Part shown: positions 55,644 to 64,000 of the stretch, piece by piece
Layout of the letters: every line of letters begins with the position of its first letter
Numbering within the stretch: the stretch's first letter is position 1
Source of the DNA: Clostridium sp. SM-530-WT-3G
GTDB lineage: Bacteria; Bacillota; Clostridia; Clostridiales; Clostridiaceae
NCBI RefSeq assembly: GCF_012843905.1
Contig: NZ_JABAGC010000004.1
Span: 91,688-155,687, forward strand
DNA length: 64,000 bases
Direction: 5' to 3'
Program-made: the position numbers and the translations under genes
The notes under the pieces: model-generated
What the model was told of the DNA's origin: nothing
Database searches by the model: none
What the model saw: only the letters and a program-made list of their open reading frames with translations

Positions 55644-57764
55644 TTATAATTCAATAATTCCTTCTAATGGTTTTACATTAGTTAATTCAATACTTCTCTT
55701 ATCTGGTCCACATATACCAGCATAAATTTTAAATTTACTGCTATCTAAAAATCTATTTCCATCATCATCTACAACAGTAAATGAATTCTTATCTATAATC
55801 ATTGATACAGTCTTCTTTTCACCTTTATTTAGTGACACTCTCTTAAATGCACATAGATTATAATTTCTAACTGCATATTTTGATTCAAGATCTTTAATAT
55901 AGCATTGTAATACTTCATCTATATTGTAATCACCTATATTTTCAATATCTATATCCACTTTATAATTATCTGAATCACTGCATTTATTTATATTTAAATT
56001 ATCAATTTTTACTTTTGAATAAGTAAGTCCATAACCAAATGGGTAAAGACTTTCTTCTTCCATGTATCTATATGTTCTGCCCTTCATTGAGTAATCAGTA
56101 AATGCTGGTAAGTTATCGCAGTTTTTATAGAAAGTAACTGGTAGTTTACCACTTGGTGAATATTTCCCAAATAATAAATCAGCTAAAGCTTCTCCTCCAT
56201 GGCTTCCTGGATACCATGCATTAAGTATTGCACTACATCTATCTTCCATTCCACTTAAAGTCATTGCACTTCCTACACCTAAAACTACTATTACAGGTTT
56301 TCCTGTATCTAAAATAGTCTTTAATAACCTCTTTTGTGGAGCTGGTAATTCAAGATTTAATTTATCTCCTGCACCTGCACTATTACCTGCATCTCCTTGT
56401 TCTCCTTCTATAGCTGAATCTAAACCTAAACATAGAATAGTTACATCAGAGTGTTCTGCCATAGTAACGGCTTCTGCTAGTCTATCATCAGATTCTGCTA
56501 AATCTTCAATCTTATCTTTATATAAATGACATCCTTCAGAATAATATACTCTTACAGAATCACCTATAGCATCTTGAATTCCATTTATTAATGTTGTGTA
56601 TTTTGAAGCAGTTCCAAAGTAGTTTCCACTTAGCATAAGTTCACTATCTGCATTTGGTCCAATTACTGCAACAGATTTAAGTTTTGACTTATCTAATGGA
56701 AGTATTCCATCATTCTTTAACAATACCATTGATTTTCTTGCAGCCTCTAATGACATTTCATTATGTTCCTTACTGTCATTTTCTTCATATGGTATATTAT
56801 TATATTCACAATCATCATCAAACATTCCAAGTCTATATCTTGTAGCCATAAGTCTTTCACACGATCTTGTAATATCTTCTTCACTTACTAAACCTTCTTT
56901 ATATGCAAGCATCATTTGAAGATATACATTACCACAGTTCAAATCACATCCATTTTTAATTGCTAATGCTGCTGATTCTGTTGCTGTACTTGTAACTCTA
57001 TGGTTCATGTGAAAATCTAATATTGCCCAACAATCTGAAACTACATGTCCTTTAAATCCCCATTTTTCTCTTAATATATCATTTAATAATGTTTTACTTC
57101 CACAGCATGGTTCTCCATTTGTTCTGTTGTATGCTCCCATTACAGCTTCAACATCACCTTCTTTTACACAAGCTTCAAATGCAGGAAGATATGTTTCATA
57201 CAAATCTTTTTGAGATACTTGTGCATCAAATTCATGACGTAAAGCTTCTGGTCCACTGTGTACTGCAAAATGTTTAGCACATGCAGCTATTTTTAAATAT
57301 TTTCCTTTTCCTTGAAGACCTTTTACAAATGCAACTCCAAGTTTAGAAGTTAAATATGGATCTTCTCCATATGTTTCTTGACCTCTTCCCCATCTTGGAT
57401 CTCTGAATATATTTACATTTGGTGACCAAAATGTGATTCCTTTATATATTCCTCTATCACCATGTTTGATATTCTCATTATATTTAGCACGACCTTCTGT
57501 AGAAATAGCATCTGCTATTCTTTCTAAAAACTCATCATCAAACATAGCAGCTAGACCAATTGCTTGTGGAAATACAGTAGCTAGTCCAGCTCTTGCCACA
57601 CCATGAAGGCCTTCATTCCACCAATTATATCTTGGAATATTCAATCTTTCATTTGCTGCAGCTTGATATGTAAGCTGTTCTGATTTTTCTTGTAAAGTCA
57701 TTTTTGATACAAGTTCTTGTGCCTTTTCTAAAGCCTCTTCATGTGACATTCTCATTTTTTCCAT
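55644..57764 (-). CDS. GH3 beta-xylosidase/beta-glucosidase
   Basis: 706-aa retaining glycosidase with the usual three-part plan. The (beta/alpha)8 domain (~1-330) has NWWNEGLHGVARAG and the nucleophile Asp in GHVVSDCWAILDF (near 242). The alpha/beta sandwich (~340-560) has LLKNDGILPLDKSKLKSVAVIGPNAD. A C-terminal FN3-like domain follows (~590-706). The Ala-Gly substrate loop and the surrounding glucuronoxylan genes favour xylan 1,4-beta-xylosidase, but beta-glucosidase cannot be excluded. There is no signal peptide, so it acts on imported oligomers. An AGAGGTAGAG box precedes the ATG. The AraC regulator diverges from it 165 bases upstream. Confidence 0.93.
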   Translation of the reverse strand: MEKMRMSHEEALEKAQELVSKMTLQEKSEQLTYQAAANERLNIPRYNWWNEGLHGVARAGLATVFPQAIGLAAMFDDEFLERIADAISTEGRAKYNENIKHGDRGIYKGITFWSPNVNIFRDPRWGRGQETYGEDPYLTSKLGVAFVKGLQGKGKYLKIAACAKHFAVHSGPEALRHEFDAQVSQKDLYETYLPAFEACVKEGDVEAVMGAYNRTNGEPCCGSKTLLNDILREKWGFKGHVVSDCWAILDFHMNHRVTSTATESAALAIKNGCDLNCGNVYLQMMLAYKEGLVSEEDITRSCERLMATRYRLGMFDDDCEYNNIPYEENDSKEHNEMSLEAARKSMVLLKNDGILPLDKSKLKSVAVIGPNADSELMLSGNYFGTASKYTTLINGIQDAIGDSVRVYYSEGCHLYKDKIEDLAESDDRLAEAVTMAEHSDVTILCLGLDSAIEGEQGDAGNSAGAGDKLNLELPAPQKRLLKTILDTGKPVIVVLGVGSAMTLSGMEDRCSAILNAWYPGSHGGEALADLLFGKYSPSGKLPVTFYKNCDNLPAFTDYSMKGRTYRYMEEESLYPFGYGLTYSKVKIDNLNINKCSDSDNYKVDIDIENIGDYNIDEVLQCYIKDLESKYAVRNYNLCAFKRVSLNKGEKKTVSMIIDKNSFTVVDDDGNRFLDSSKFKIYAGICGPDKRSIELTNVKPLEGIIEL

Positions 57765-57928
57765 ATTATTCTCTACCTCTTTCTCTTAATTTACATCTAC
57801 AAATATTTCTATAAACTTAATATGCTTATATGTAATTCTTTTCATAGTTTAATATTAGTTTTTTATGGTTGACTTTACAAGATATTACTTATATAATTTT
57901 AGACAAATATTATCATTTGAGGTGTTTT

Positions 57929-58699
57929 ATGTTAAAATATGAATCTTATCATTTTGGGGATAATAATTCTTTTTCCTTTTATCATAATATAAATTTTTCT
58001 TTCATAAAAAATATTCATAGAAGTTTTGAATATGTTTTCGTAAAAGAAGGACAACTTAATTTAATATTAAAAAACAAAACCTACACTATAACTAAAAACC
58101 AAGGTGCATTAATCCTTCCATACGAAATTCATTCCTTTAATACAGATGATTATTCAGATTCATACATATGTGTTTTTTCTCCTGAATACATAAAAACATT
58201 TCAAAATATGATTCAAGGTAAATGTCTTGAGAATCCAGTTTTTAATGTATCACCTATGGTACAAGATTTAACTTTCAACACATTATTTAACGACAACGAT
58301 GATATTCTTTCAATAAAATCATCATTATATATGATTTCATCTGAAATAATTAAACAAACCAAGCTTATTGAGTGTAATAAAACTGATGAAATATTAATCC
58401 ACAAGGTTCTAAAATATATACAGGATAATTTTACAAATAATATAAGTTTAAAGGATATAGCTTCTAACTTAGGATACAGTTACAATTATCTTTCAAAATA
58501 TCTTAATGAGACGCTAGGATTATCTTATGTTGATTTTATAAATGAAAATAGGATAAGCCATGCTCTTTATCTTCTAAAGAACACAGACTCATCCATAACT
58601 GATATTGCATACATATGTGGTTATTCAAATGTAAGATCATTTAACAGGAACTTTATAAAAATAGTAAAAATAACACCTACAGAATACAGAAATTTATAA
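57929..58699 (+). CDS. AraC-family transcriptional regulator
   Basis: 256 aa. An N-terminal cupin sensor (~1-145) contains GQLNLILKNKTYTITKNQGALILPYEIHSF. A C-terminal pair of helix-turn-helices contains ISLKDIASNLGYSYNYLSKYLNE and ITDIAYICGYSNVRSFNRNFIKIVKITPTEYR. The frame opens 20 codons earlier at a TTG, but the GAGGTG box puts the start at ATG 57929. It diverges from the GH3 gene and probably activates the xylan genes on binding a xylo-oligosaccharide (inference). Confidence 0.93.
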   Translation: MLKYESYHFGDNNSFSFYHNINFSFIKNIHRSFEYVFVKEGQLNLILKNKTYTITKNQGALILPYEIHSFNTDDYSDSYICVFSPEYIKTFQNMIQGKCLENPVFNVSPMVQDLTFNTLFNDNDDILSIKSSLYMISSEIIKQTKLIECNKTDEILIHKVLKYIQDNFTNNISLKDIASNLGYSYNYLSKYLNETLGLSYVDFINENRISHALYLLKNTDSSITDIAYICGYSNVRSFNRNFIKIVKITPTEYRNL

Positions 58700-58753
58700 T
58701 GCAAAAGTTATGAATTTCTGTTCTTGCTTTTTTAACACGCTCTTATTTATTTT

Positions 58754-60340
58754 TTACATACTTTCTTCTTTTTCAATAAAATCTTTTCTATATCTAAAAG
58801 GAGTTTTTCCTTTTATTTGAGTAAATTTATTTATAAAATAATCATTATTACTATAGCCTACTTTTTCAGCAATTTCATATATTTTTTCATCACTTCTCTT
58901 AAGCATTTCTGCAGCTTTTTCTATTCTAAATTCATTAAGATAATCTTTAAATGAAACTTTATACTTTTTCTTAAAAATCTGCCCTAAGTATGCACTATTT
59001 AAATAATATTTTTCACTAAGAGATTTTAAGCTCAACTTGTCCATATAATGTTCATATATTTCCTTATCTATATAGCTTAGTACACCCTTAATAGAATTTT
59101 TTCTTAAATTATCTAAATACTCTGCAAAATTTATAGAAAAGTTAGTTAAATTTTTTTCACTATCGCGACTTATAATATTTTCAACATCTAATAATCCTAT
59201 AAGCTCCAATAATTCTTCTTTATTGCTTTCCTCATTTATATTCTTCTCAATATTAATTAGATTAAATAGTAGATAATCAATATTTATCTTTAATATTTCT
59301 CCATCTATATATCCATCCTTAAAGCTTTCATAAAAACTTTTTATACATTTTTTTATTTTGTCTTTATTATTTTCCTCAATACCATTAATAAGCATGTCCA
59401 TATAATCTTTTTTTACTATCTGTTTTCTACAGCTATCCTTATAAATTTCTTCAAAAAATATTACATTACTATCTTTATTTATTATCTTAAGCATAGTTGC
59501 AGTTTCATAAGATTTTTTTATATTATGTATATCTTCCACTGCTTTTCCTACATAGATATAAAATTTATTATTAATTGTCTTTTTAAGTTCACATACCAAA
59601 TTATTTACATATTCTCGTTCACCAAACACATTTTCTTCTAAAAACTTTTTATCAAATATAAATCCTATGCTATGCATATTTTTTTTATCGTCAAGTTCAC
59701 AAATCACATTATAATTTCTATTTTTAATTATTTTTACAGTTTCATTATATACATCTAATCTGTATTGATTTTTTTCATCAATTGACATTCCTGCCATATC
59801 CACATCTATAAGAATAAACCTAAGATAATCTGATGGTTTTAACTTATCTTCTAAAAACTTAATTGTAGCACTGCCAGCTTTACCAAGTATTAATTTATTT
59901 AACTTCATTTGATAGCTGTCATTTTGGGCTTTTTCTATTTTTTGCAAATTATTCTTTTCTACAATAAAATCCTTACTAAATTCATCTAATACACGATTAA
60001 GCTCATCTTTTTGTATAGGCTTAAGTACATAATCTTTTACACCATATTTTATTGCAGTTTTTGCATACTCAAATTCATAAAAACCACTTAATACAATAAA
60101 CTTTATATTATTATATCCATTATCTTTAACGCATTTAATTAGTTCCAGTCCATTCATTACAGGCATCTTAATATCAGTAATAACTAAATCAACAGATTGA
60201 TTTTTTATTATCTCCATGGCTTCATTCCCATTTGAAGCCTCTCCTATTATCTCACAACCATGATCCTTCCACTTTATTAACAGTTTTAATCCCTGTCTTA
60301 TAAATGGCTCATCATCAACAATTAATACCCTTATCATCAC
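58754..60340 (-). CDS. Response regulator with AraC-type output (YesN family)
   Basis: 528 aa. The receiver domain (~1-125) has the acidic pocket VDDEP, the phospho-acceptor in LVITDIKMPVMNG and Lys in VKDYVLKPI. A long middle region (~130-420) is variable, as in YesN proteins. The C-terminal AraC helix-turn-helix is LSLKSLSEKYYLNSAYLGQIFKKKYKVSFKDYL, then IYEIAEKVGYSNNDYFINKFTQIKGKTPFRYRK. The gene overlaps the kinase gene by four bases (ATGA). Systems of this type usually control ABC importers for plant oligosaccharides; no importer is in the window. Confidence 0.95.
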   Translation of the reverse strand: MMIRVLIVDDEPFIRQGLKLLIKWKDHGCEIIGEASNGNEAMEIIKNQSVDLVITDIKMPVMNGLELIKCVKDNGYNNIKFIVLSGFYEFEYAKTAIKYGVKDYVLKPIQKDELNRVLDEFSKDFIVEKNNLQKIEKAQNDSYQMKLNKLILGKAGSATIKFLEDKLKPSDYLRFILIDVDMAGMSIDEKNQYRLDVYNETVKIIKNRNYNVICELDDKKNMHSIGFIFDKKFLEENVFGEREYVNNLVCELKKTINNKFYIYVGKAVEDIHNIKKSYETATMLKIINKDSNVIFFEEIYKDSCRKQIVKKDYMDMLINGIEENNKDKIKKCIKSFYESFKDGYIDGEILKINIDYLLFNLINIEKNINEESNKEELLELIGLLDVENIISRDSEKNLTNFSINFAEYLDNLRKNSIKGVLSYIDKEIYEHYMDKLSLKSLSEKYYLNSAYLGQIFKKKYKVSFKDYLNEFRIEKAAEMLKRSDEKIYEIAEKVGYSNNDYFINKFTQIKGKTPFRYRKDFIEKEESM

Positions 60341-62118
60341 ACTTCCTCCTCAATCTTATCTATATCAATCTTTATTACAATGTCAGTCCCTTTATTTAAA
60401 ACACTTGTAATATAAAACTCCATTGTATTATTACAATATTTCTGCATTCTCATATATGCATTAAGAAGACCTAAACTCTTGTTATTTTTATATATCTCAC
60501 TTTCTCCATGCTTTATTTTTCTTCTTATACTCTGAAGCTGTTCTTTATCCATACCACATCCTGTATCAAAAACCTTGATTATAAGATAATTTTCTTCCAG
60601 ATATGTGTTTACATATACATTTCCATTTCTAGCAATACCTTCTATGCCATGAACACATGAATTTTCTACAAGACTTAGTATAGTCAGTTTAGGTATTTTT
60701 ATATTTTTACTACTTTCATCTATTTTAAATTCATAAGATAGTTTTTCTCCAAATCTATACTGCTGAATCTTTAAATAACTATCAACAAAATTTATTTCGT
60801 CTTCAATTGTAATATGGTCATCTCCCCAATTAATGGTTGTCCTTAAAAGCAATGCCAGTTTTTCAATTATTTCCGCAGTTTCATCTTCGCTTTTTATAAG
60901 ACTTCTCATTCTTATGCTTTCAAGTATATTAAATAAAAAATGTGGATTCACCTGACTTTGAAGAGCTCTAAGTTCTGCTTGATTCTTAGAAAGCTGAAGA
61001 GTCTTTTTTTCCATTTCTTCCTTAAACGCAACCTCTATAAGCTGTTTTATTTTCCTTACCATAAGATTATAACTTCTAATCAATTCTCCAATCTCATCTT
61101 TGCCTTCTACACATTTAATTTCATTGAATTCTTCATGCTTAACCATATCAAGATAATTATTTATTATTTTAACTCTATCACCTAATGATTTTGATACTAC
61201 ATATATAACTATTGTTGGAAATACTAAATTGAAAACTACTAAAATTCCAAGAAATATTTTTATCTGGCTATTTTCAGAACTTATAGGTGAAACTTTGTCT
61301 GCTGAAATTTTTATTTTCCATGGTTCTTTCAAACTACTAAATTTTATTTCTTTTTCAATCATTACATCCTTATTGGCTACTTCATAAATACTCCCAAAAT
61401 TTTTATTATCATAATAAGAATCCTTATTTGAAAATAAAATATTGTTTTCTGTACATATATATAAATTATCATTCATTTTCTCATTAAGTACTTTATAAGC
61501 TAGTGAATCATAATCCATATCTATTTTCATTATCTTTTCAGTATCATCTTTATAATAGTCTAATTTCCTTACTATACTTAATTCTCTTGGTGACTTATCA
61601 AATATTGATCTATTTTTTCTATTATATCCTGTTGTCAATGTCATATTGCCATTATTTTCTTTATACTTTTTATACCAATCTTCCTTTCTAACATCATCTG
61701 TAAGTTTAAAAAAATTGGAACCACTTATTATTGTATTATTAGATGTATAAATATTAATTTTATAAACTTTCTGGTTGTTAAAGTAATATTTAATAACATT
61801 ACTCTGAAGCATCATGTTATATTTTTCATAAAAGTCTTTCTCTTCTTCATATTTAGTGGTTATTAAATCGTTTAACTTAGAATCTGCATATAAGTAATTA
61901 GAAACTGAAATTGCTGATTCAACATCTGATTTTATGTTATATTCAATTCTCTCCATAACATGTTCTAAATTTATCCTCTGCTCCTTTTCAAGATTATCTT
62001 CTGTTGTAAAGTATATTATAGAATCTGTTATTATTAGAGGAATAAGAACACATGTTATGTATATTATGCTTAACTTTTTCTTTATACTGTAATTATTTAA
62101 TGTAATAAATTTTCTCAC
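60337..62118 (-). CDS. Sensor histidine kinase (YesM family)
   Basis: 593 aa. Membrane helix ~15-35; extracellular dCACHE-like sensor (~40-285); second membrane helix (~290-310, FLGILVVFNLVFPTIVIYVVSKSL); HAMP linker; His_kinase domain with the phospho-acceptor in NPHFLFNILESIRM; and an ATPase domain with NSCVHGIE (N box) and VFDTGCGMD (G box). The start is GTG 62118 behind GGGTG. It partners the overlapping YesN-type regulator. The likely signal is an extracellular oligosaccharide, possibly through a binding protein (inference). Confidence 0.94.
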   Translation of the reverse strand: MRKFITLNNYSIKKKLSIIYITCVLIPLIITDSIIYFTTEDNLEKEQRINLEHVMERIEYNIKSDVESAISVSNYLYADSKLNDLITTKYEEEKDFYEKYNMMLQSNVIKYYFNNQKVYKINIYTSNNTIISGSNFFKLTDDVRKEDWYKKYKENNGNMTLTTGYNRKNRSIFDKSPRELSIVRKLDYYKDDTEKIMKIDMDYDSLAYKVLNEKMNDNLYICTENNILFSNKDSYYDNKNFGSIYEVANKDVMIEKEIKFSSLKEPWKIKISADKVSPISSENSQIKIFLGILVVFNLVFPTIVIYVVSKSLGDRVKIINNYLDMVKHEEFNEIKCVEGKDEIGELIRSYNLMVRKIKQLIEVAFKEEMEKKTLQLSKNQAELRALQSQVNPHFLFNILESIRMRSLIKSEDETAEIIEKLALLLRTTINWGDDHITIEDEINFVDSYLKIQQYRFGEKLSYEFKIDESSKNIKIPKLTILSLVENSCVHGIEGIARNGNVYVNTYLEENYLIIKVFDTGCGMDKEQLQSIRRKIKHGESEIYKNNKSLGLLNAYMRMQKYCNNTMEFYITSVLNKGTDIVIKIDIDKIEEEV

Positions 62119-62265
62119 ACCTTAGCACCCTTTTTTACCCTTAAATGTATTTTTCAATAATATTATATAATTAATTTACAAAAAAATACAGAAGTTCATT
62201 GAATTAAGCTATCTATCTTACATTAAATAATCTAAAAATATAGTATATTAACATAGTAAAAGAAT

Positions 62266-62570
62266 ACCACAGGTTTGACCTATGGTTCCGGAAAGCTTTC
62301 AGCTATGAGTAGAAAAAAGATCTTATGAATATAGTAGAACTAGTTTTGTAAGGTTAAATATAAAAAACTACTGAATAAAAATGAGAAAAAATTAATTTTG
62401 AATAATTGGTAAAGTTGGATTGGAATTTTAAAGTTAATTAATCATCCAAAAGAGCCATTTTAATGGCACTAGGGGATGTTTTGCGATAGACAATTATTTC
62501 AATGTGCGAATAGCACAGCCAGTAACAAAGCCTTCAAGGCGCAGAGCAAACCACCCGTTTTACGGGTGGT
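62266..62570 (+). ncRNA. Solitary structured RNA / IS200-IS605-like element remnant (omega-RNA or HEARO type)
   Basis: No coding frame, yet local GC content and pairing are far above the surroundings. The 5' hairpin is ACCACAGG-TTTGA-CCTATGGT (one mismatch), followed by CCGGAAAGCTTTC. The 3' half has consecutive hairpins: CATCC/GGATG enclosing GCCATT-TT-AATGGC (62454-62467), GTGC-GAATA-GCAC (62504-62516), GCC-TTCAA-GGC (62530-62540), and a terminal 9-bp ACCACCCGT/ACGGGTGGT (62550-62570) followed by CATGATT. A chain of small hairpins ending in a strong one just before ATGA is reminiscent of guide-RNA parts of TnpB/IscB elements and of HEARO RNAs. No tnpB, iscB or tnpA gene is present. The class is inferred from memory of these motifs, not from a search. 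Confidence 0.5.
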
Positions 62571-62581
62571 CATGATTAATA

Positions 62582-63964
62582 TTAATTGTTATAATAAAGA
62601 CTTTCTGATGGATACACTGGATCACAAGTAACATCAATTCCAAGTTTACTTAATGTATCCTCATCACTTCTAGATAATATTGTAGTTGAATGGGCCTGAC
62701 ATCCCTTAAGAAGTGCTAATTTTTCAATTGCTGCCTGTGCAGTTGGGTTTGTAGCTGCTGATATACTTAATGCTGTAAGAATTTCTTCTAAATTTAATGA
62801 ATAATTCTTTTCATGGAAAGTAAGTGATTTTAATCTCATTATTGGTTCAAGTATTACAGGTGATAAAAGGAATATATCATCTGAGATATTTGCAAGGTAC
62901 TTTATTGCATTAATTGTTGCTGCTGCTGCACCATCCATAAGTTCTGAACTCTTACCTGTTAGTATCTTTCCATCTGCTAATTCTATAGCAACTACTGGAC
63001 ATATATCATTTTCATCCATCTTTAAACTTATTGATTTTTCTCTAGCTGGAAGTACAACCTTTCTGTCAGTTTCTTTAAGATTTACTTCTTCCATTATAAG
63101 TTTTGATCTGTCGTATGTTTCCTTATCTGCATATCCCTTTTTGTAGTCACATCCTGTTTTAAAGTATCTTCTTATTATTTCCTGCTTAGATGCTTCTTTA
63201 ACTACATCATCATTTACAATACCAAAACCAACTCTATTTACTCCCATATCTGTTGGTGATTTATAAACCGATTCCTTTCCAGTAATTTTTTCTATTATTC
63301 TCTTTAGAACTGGAAAGCTCTCAATATCTCTGTTATAGTTTACTGTAACTTTACCATAGGCATCCATATGGAATGAATCTATCATATTTACATCTTTTAA
63401 ATCAACAGTTGCTGCTTCATATGCTATATTTAATGGATGCTTTAAAGGCACATTCCATACCGGGAAAGTTTCAAATTTTGAATATCCCGCAGCATTTCCT
63501 CTCTTAGATTCATGATATAATTGACTTAAGCATGTTGCTAATTTTCCACTTCCTGGCCCTGGAGCTGTAACAACAACTATAGGTTTAGTAGTTTCTATGT
63601 ATGGATTTTTACCGTATCCTTCTTCACTTACAATTGTATCCACATCAGTTGGATATCCTTTTGTAGCTTTATGTTTATATACTTTTATGCCTCTTCTTTC
63701 AAGCTTATTAATAAAAACTGTAGTTGCTAGCTGACCATTATATCTAGTAATAACTACACTGTTTACTTCAAGATCATAAGCTCTTAAGTCATCAATAAGT
63801 CTTAATACATCCATGTCATATGTTATTCCAAAATCTCCCCTTATTTTATTTCTTTCAATATCGCCTGCATAGACACAGATTATAACTTCGACTTTTTCTT
63901 TTAATTTATGTAATAATTTAATCTGACTAGTTGTAAAATGAAATTGAACTAATAAAAAATCCAT
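62582..63964 (-). pseudogene. DUF1846 family protein, 5'-truncated
   Basis: DUF1846 proteins are ~490-500-aa cytoplasmic proteins of unknown function with a P-loop-like stretch. Here the frame matches from [16 protein letters not shown] onward, through [53 protein letters not shown] and [15 protein letters not shown], to a normal end. The usual first ~55 residues (the EFGGKLFDDYHASRVLPGF-type segment) are absent. Instead there are 13 unrelated codons behind an ATG with no ribosome-binding box, preceded two codons earlier by an in-frame TAA. The break must lie near 63920, and unrelated DNA continues to the window edge. Confidence 0.75.
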
Positions 63965-64000
63965 AGTAGATTATCTGTGTTATGATTTAATCGCGAAACA

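Noticed and set aside
62440..62580. Cyclic-di-GMP (GEMM) or other known riboswitch in the structured region
   Set aside because: A few strings (GCACAG, AAAGCC, CAAACC) echo GEMM, but the required order and the paired P1-P3 layout are absent, and the nearest downstream gene on that strand is not coding.

Overview
The window is a stretch of very AT-rich chromosome from a low-GC, spore-forming anaerobe. It is most likely a Clostridium sensu stricto (cluster I) species with a gut or plant-polysaccharide lifestyle. The evidence is the oxygen-sensitive class III ribonucleotide reductase (nrdDG), a Spo0E-like sporulation phosphatase, an agr locus whose AgrD closely resembles the C. perfringens type, a dockerin-bearing M60 mucin protease, and GGAGG-type ribosome binding sites on almost every gene. 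The species cannot be named from this sequence. No rRNA, tRNA, CRISPR array or intact transposase was seen.

Layout. 0-4.1 kb (+): beta-carbonic anhydrase, then nrdD-nrdG. 4.2-13.4 kb (-): secreted alpha/beta hydrolase, a hydrolase remnant abutting a rhomboid protease, an orphan NRPS-like enzyme behind four MarR-type operators, its likely MarR regulator, a Gfo/Idh/MocA oxidoreductase, a small membrane protein and luxS. 13.5-26.3 kb (-): a surface module made of a 2075-aa M60 protease with a dockerin and a membrane-anchored repeat protein that may carry the matching receptor, then a serine/threonine/asparagine-rich membrane protein and a SulP transporter. 26.6-31.4 kb (-): xylan side-chain removal, with a GH115 alpha-glucuronidase interrupted by one in-frame TAG, and an SGNH esterase. 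31.7-37.3 kb: murB, Spo0E-like, EamA transporter, azoreductase, an unusual PilZ-like/U32-like protein and a small membrane protein. 37.4-40.5 kb (-): a LacZ gene that has lost its catalytic barrel and its C-terminus, with its LacI-type regulator. 41-46.4 kb (-): pckA, MscS channel with a membrane-anchored Ig-like protein, and a methyltransferase. 46.7-50.3 kb (-): a tight operon of a DUF5317 protein, a kinase-less sensor-like membrane protein, agrB, agrD (41 codons) and a GGDEF/HD-GYP c-di-GMP enzyme. 50.5-62.1 kb: glucuronoxylan catabolism (GH3, uxuA, uxuB, GH67) with AraC and YesMN-type regulators. 62.2-64 kb: a highly structured, non-coding, mobile-element-like RNA and a 5'-truncated DUF1846 gene.

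How the genes work together. GH67, GH115, esterase, GH3, UxuA and UxuB would take imported (methyl)glucuronoxylo-oligosaccharides to xylose and 2-keto-3-deoxygluconate. None has a signal peptide, so they act in the cytoplasm on imported oligomers, and the transporter must lie elsewhere. GH115 and lacZ are both broken, which points to ongoing loss of part of the carbohydrate repertoire. Two cell-signalling systems (LuxS/AI-2 and AgrBD) are present, and the agr genes run directly into a c-di-GMP turnover gene.
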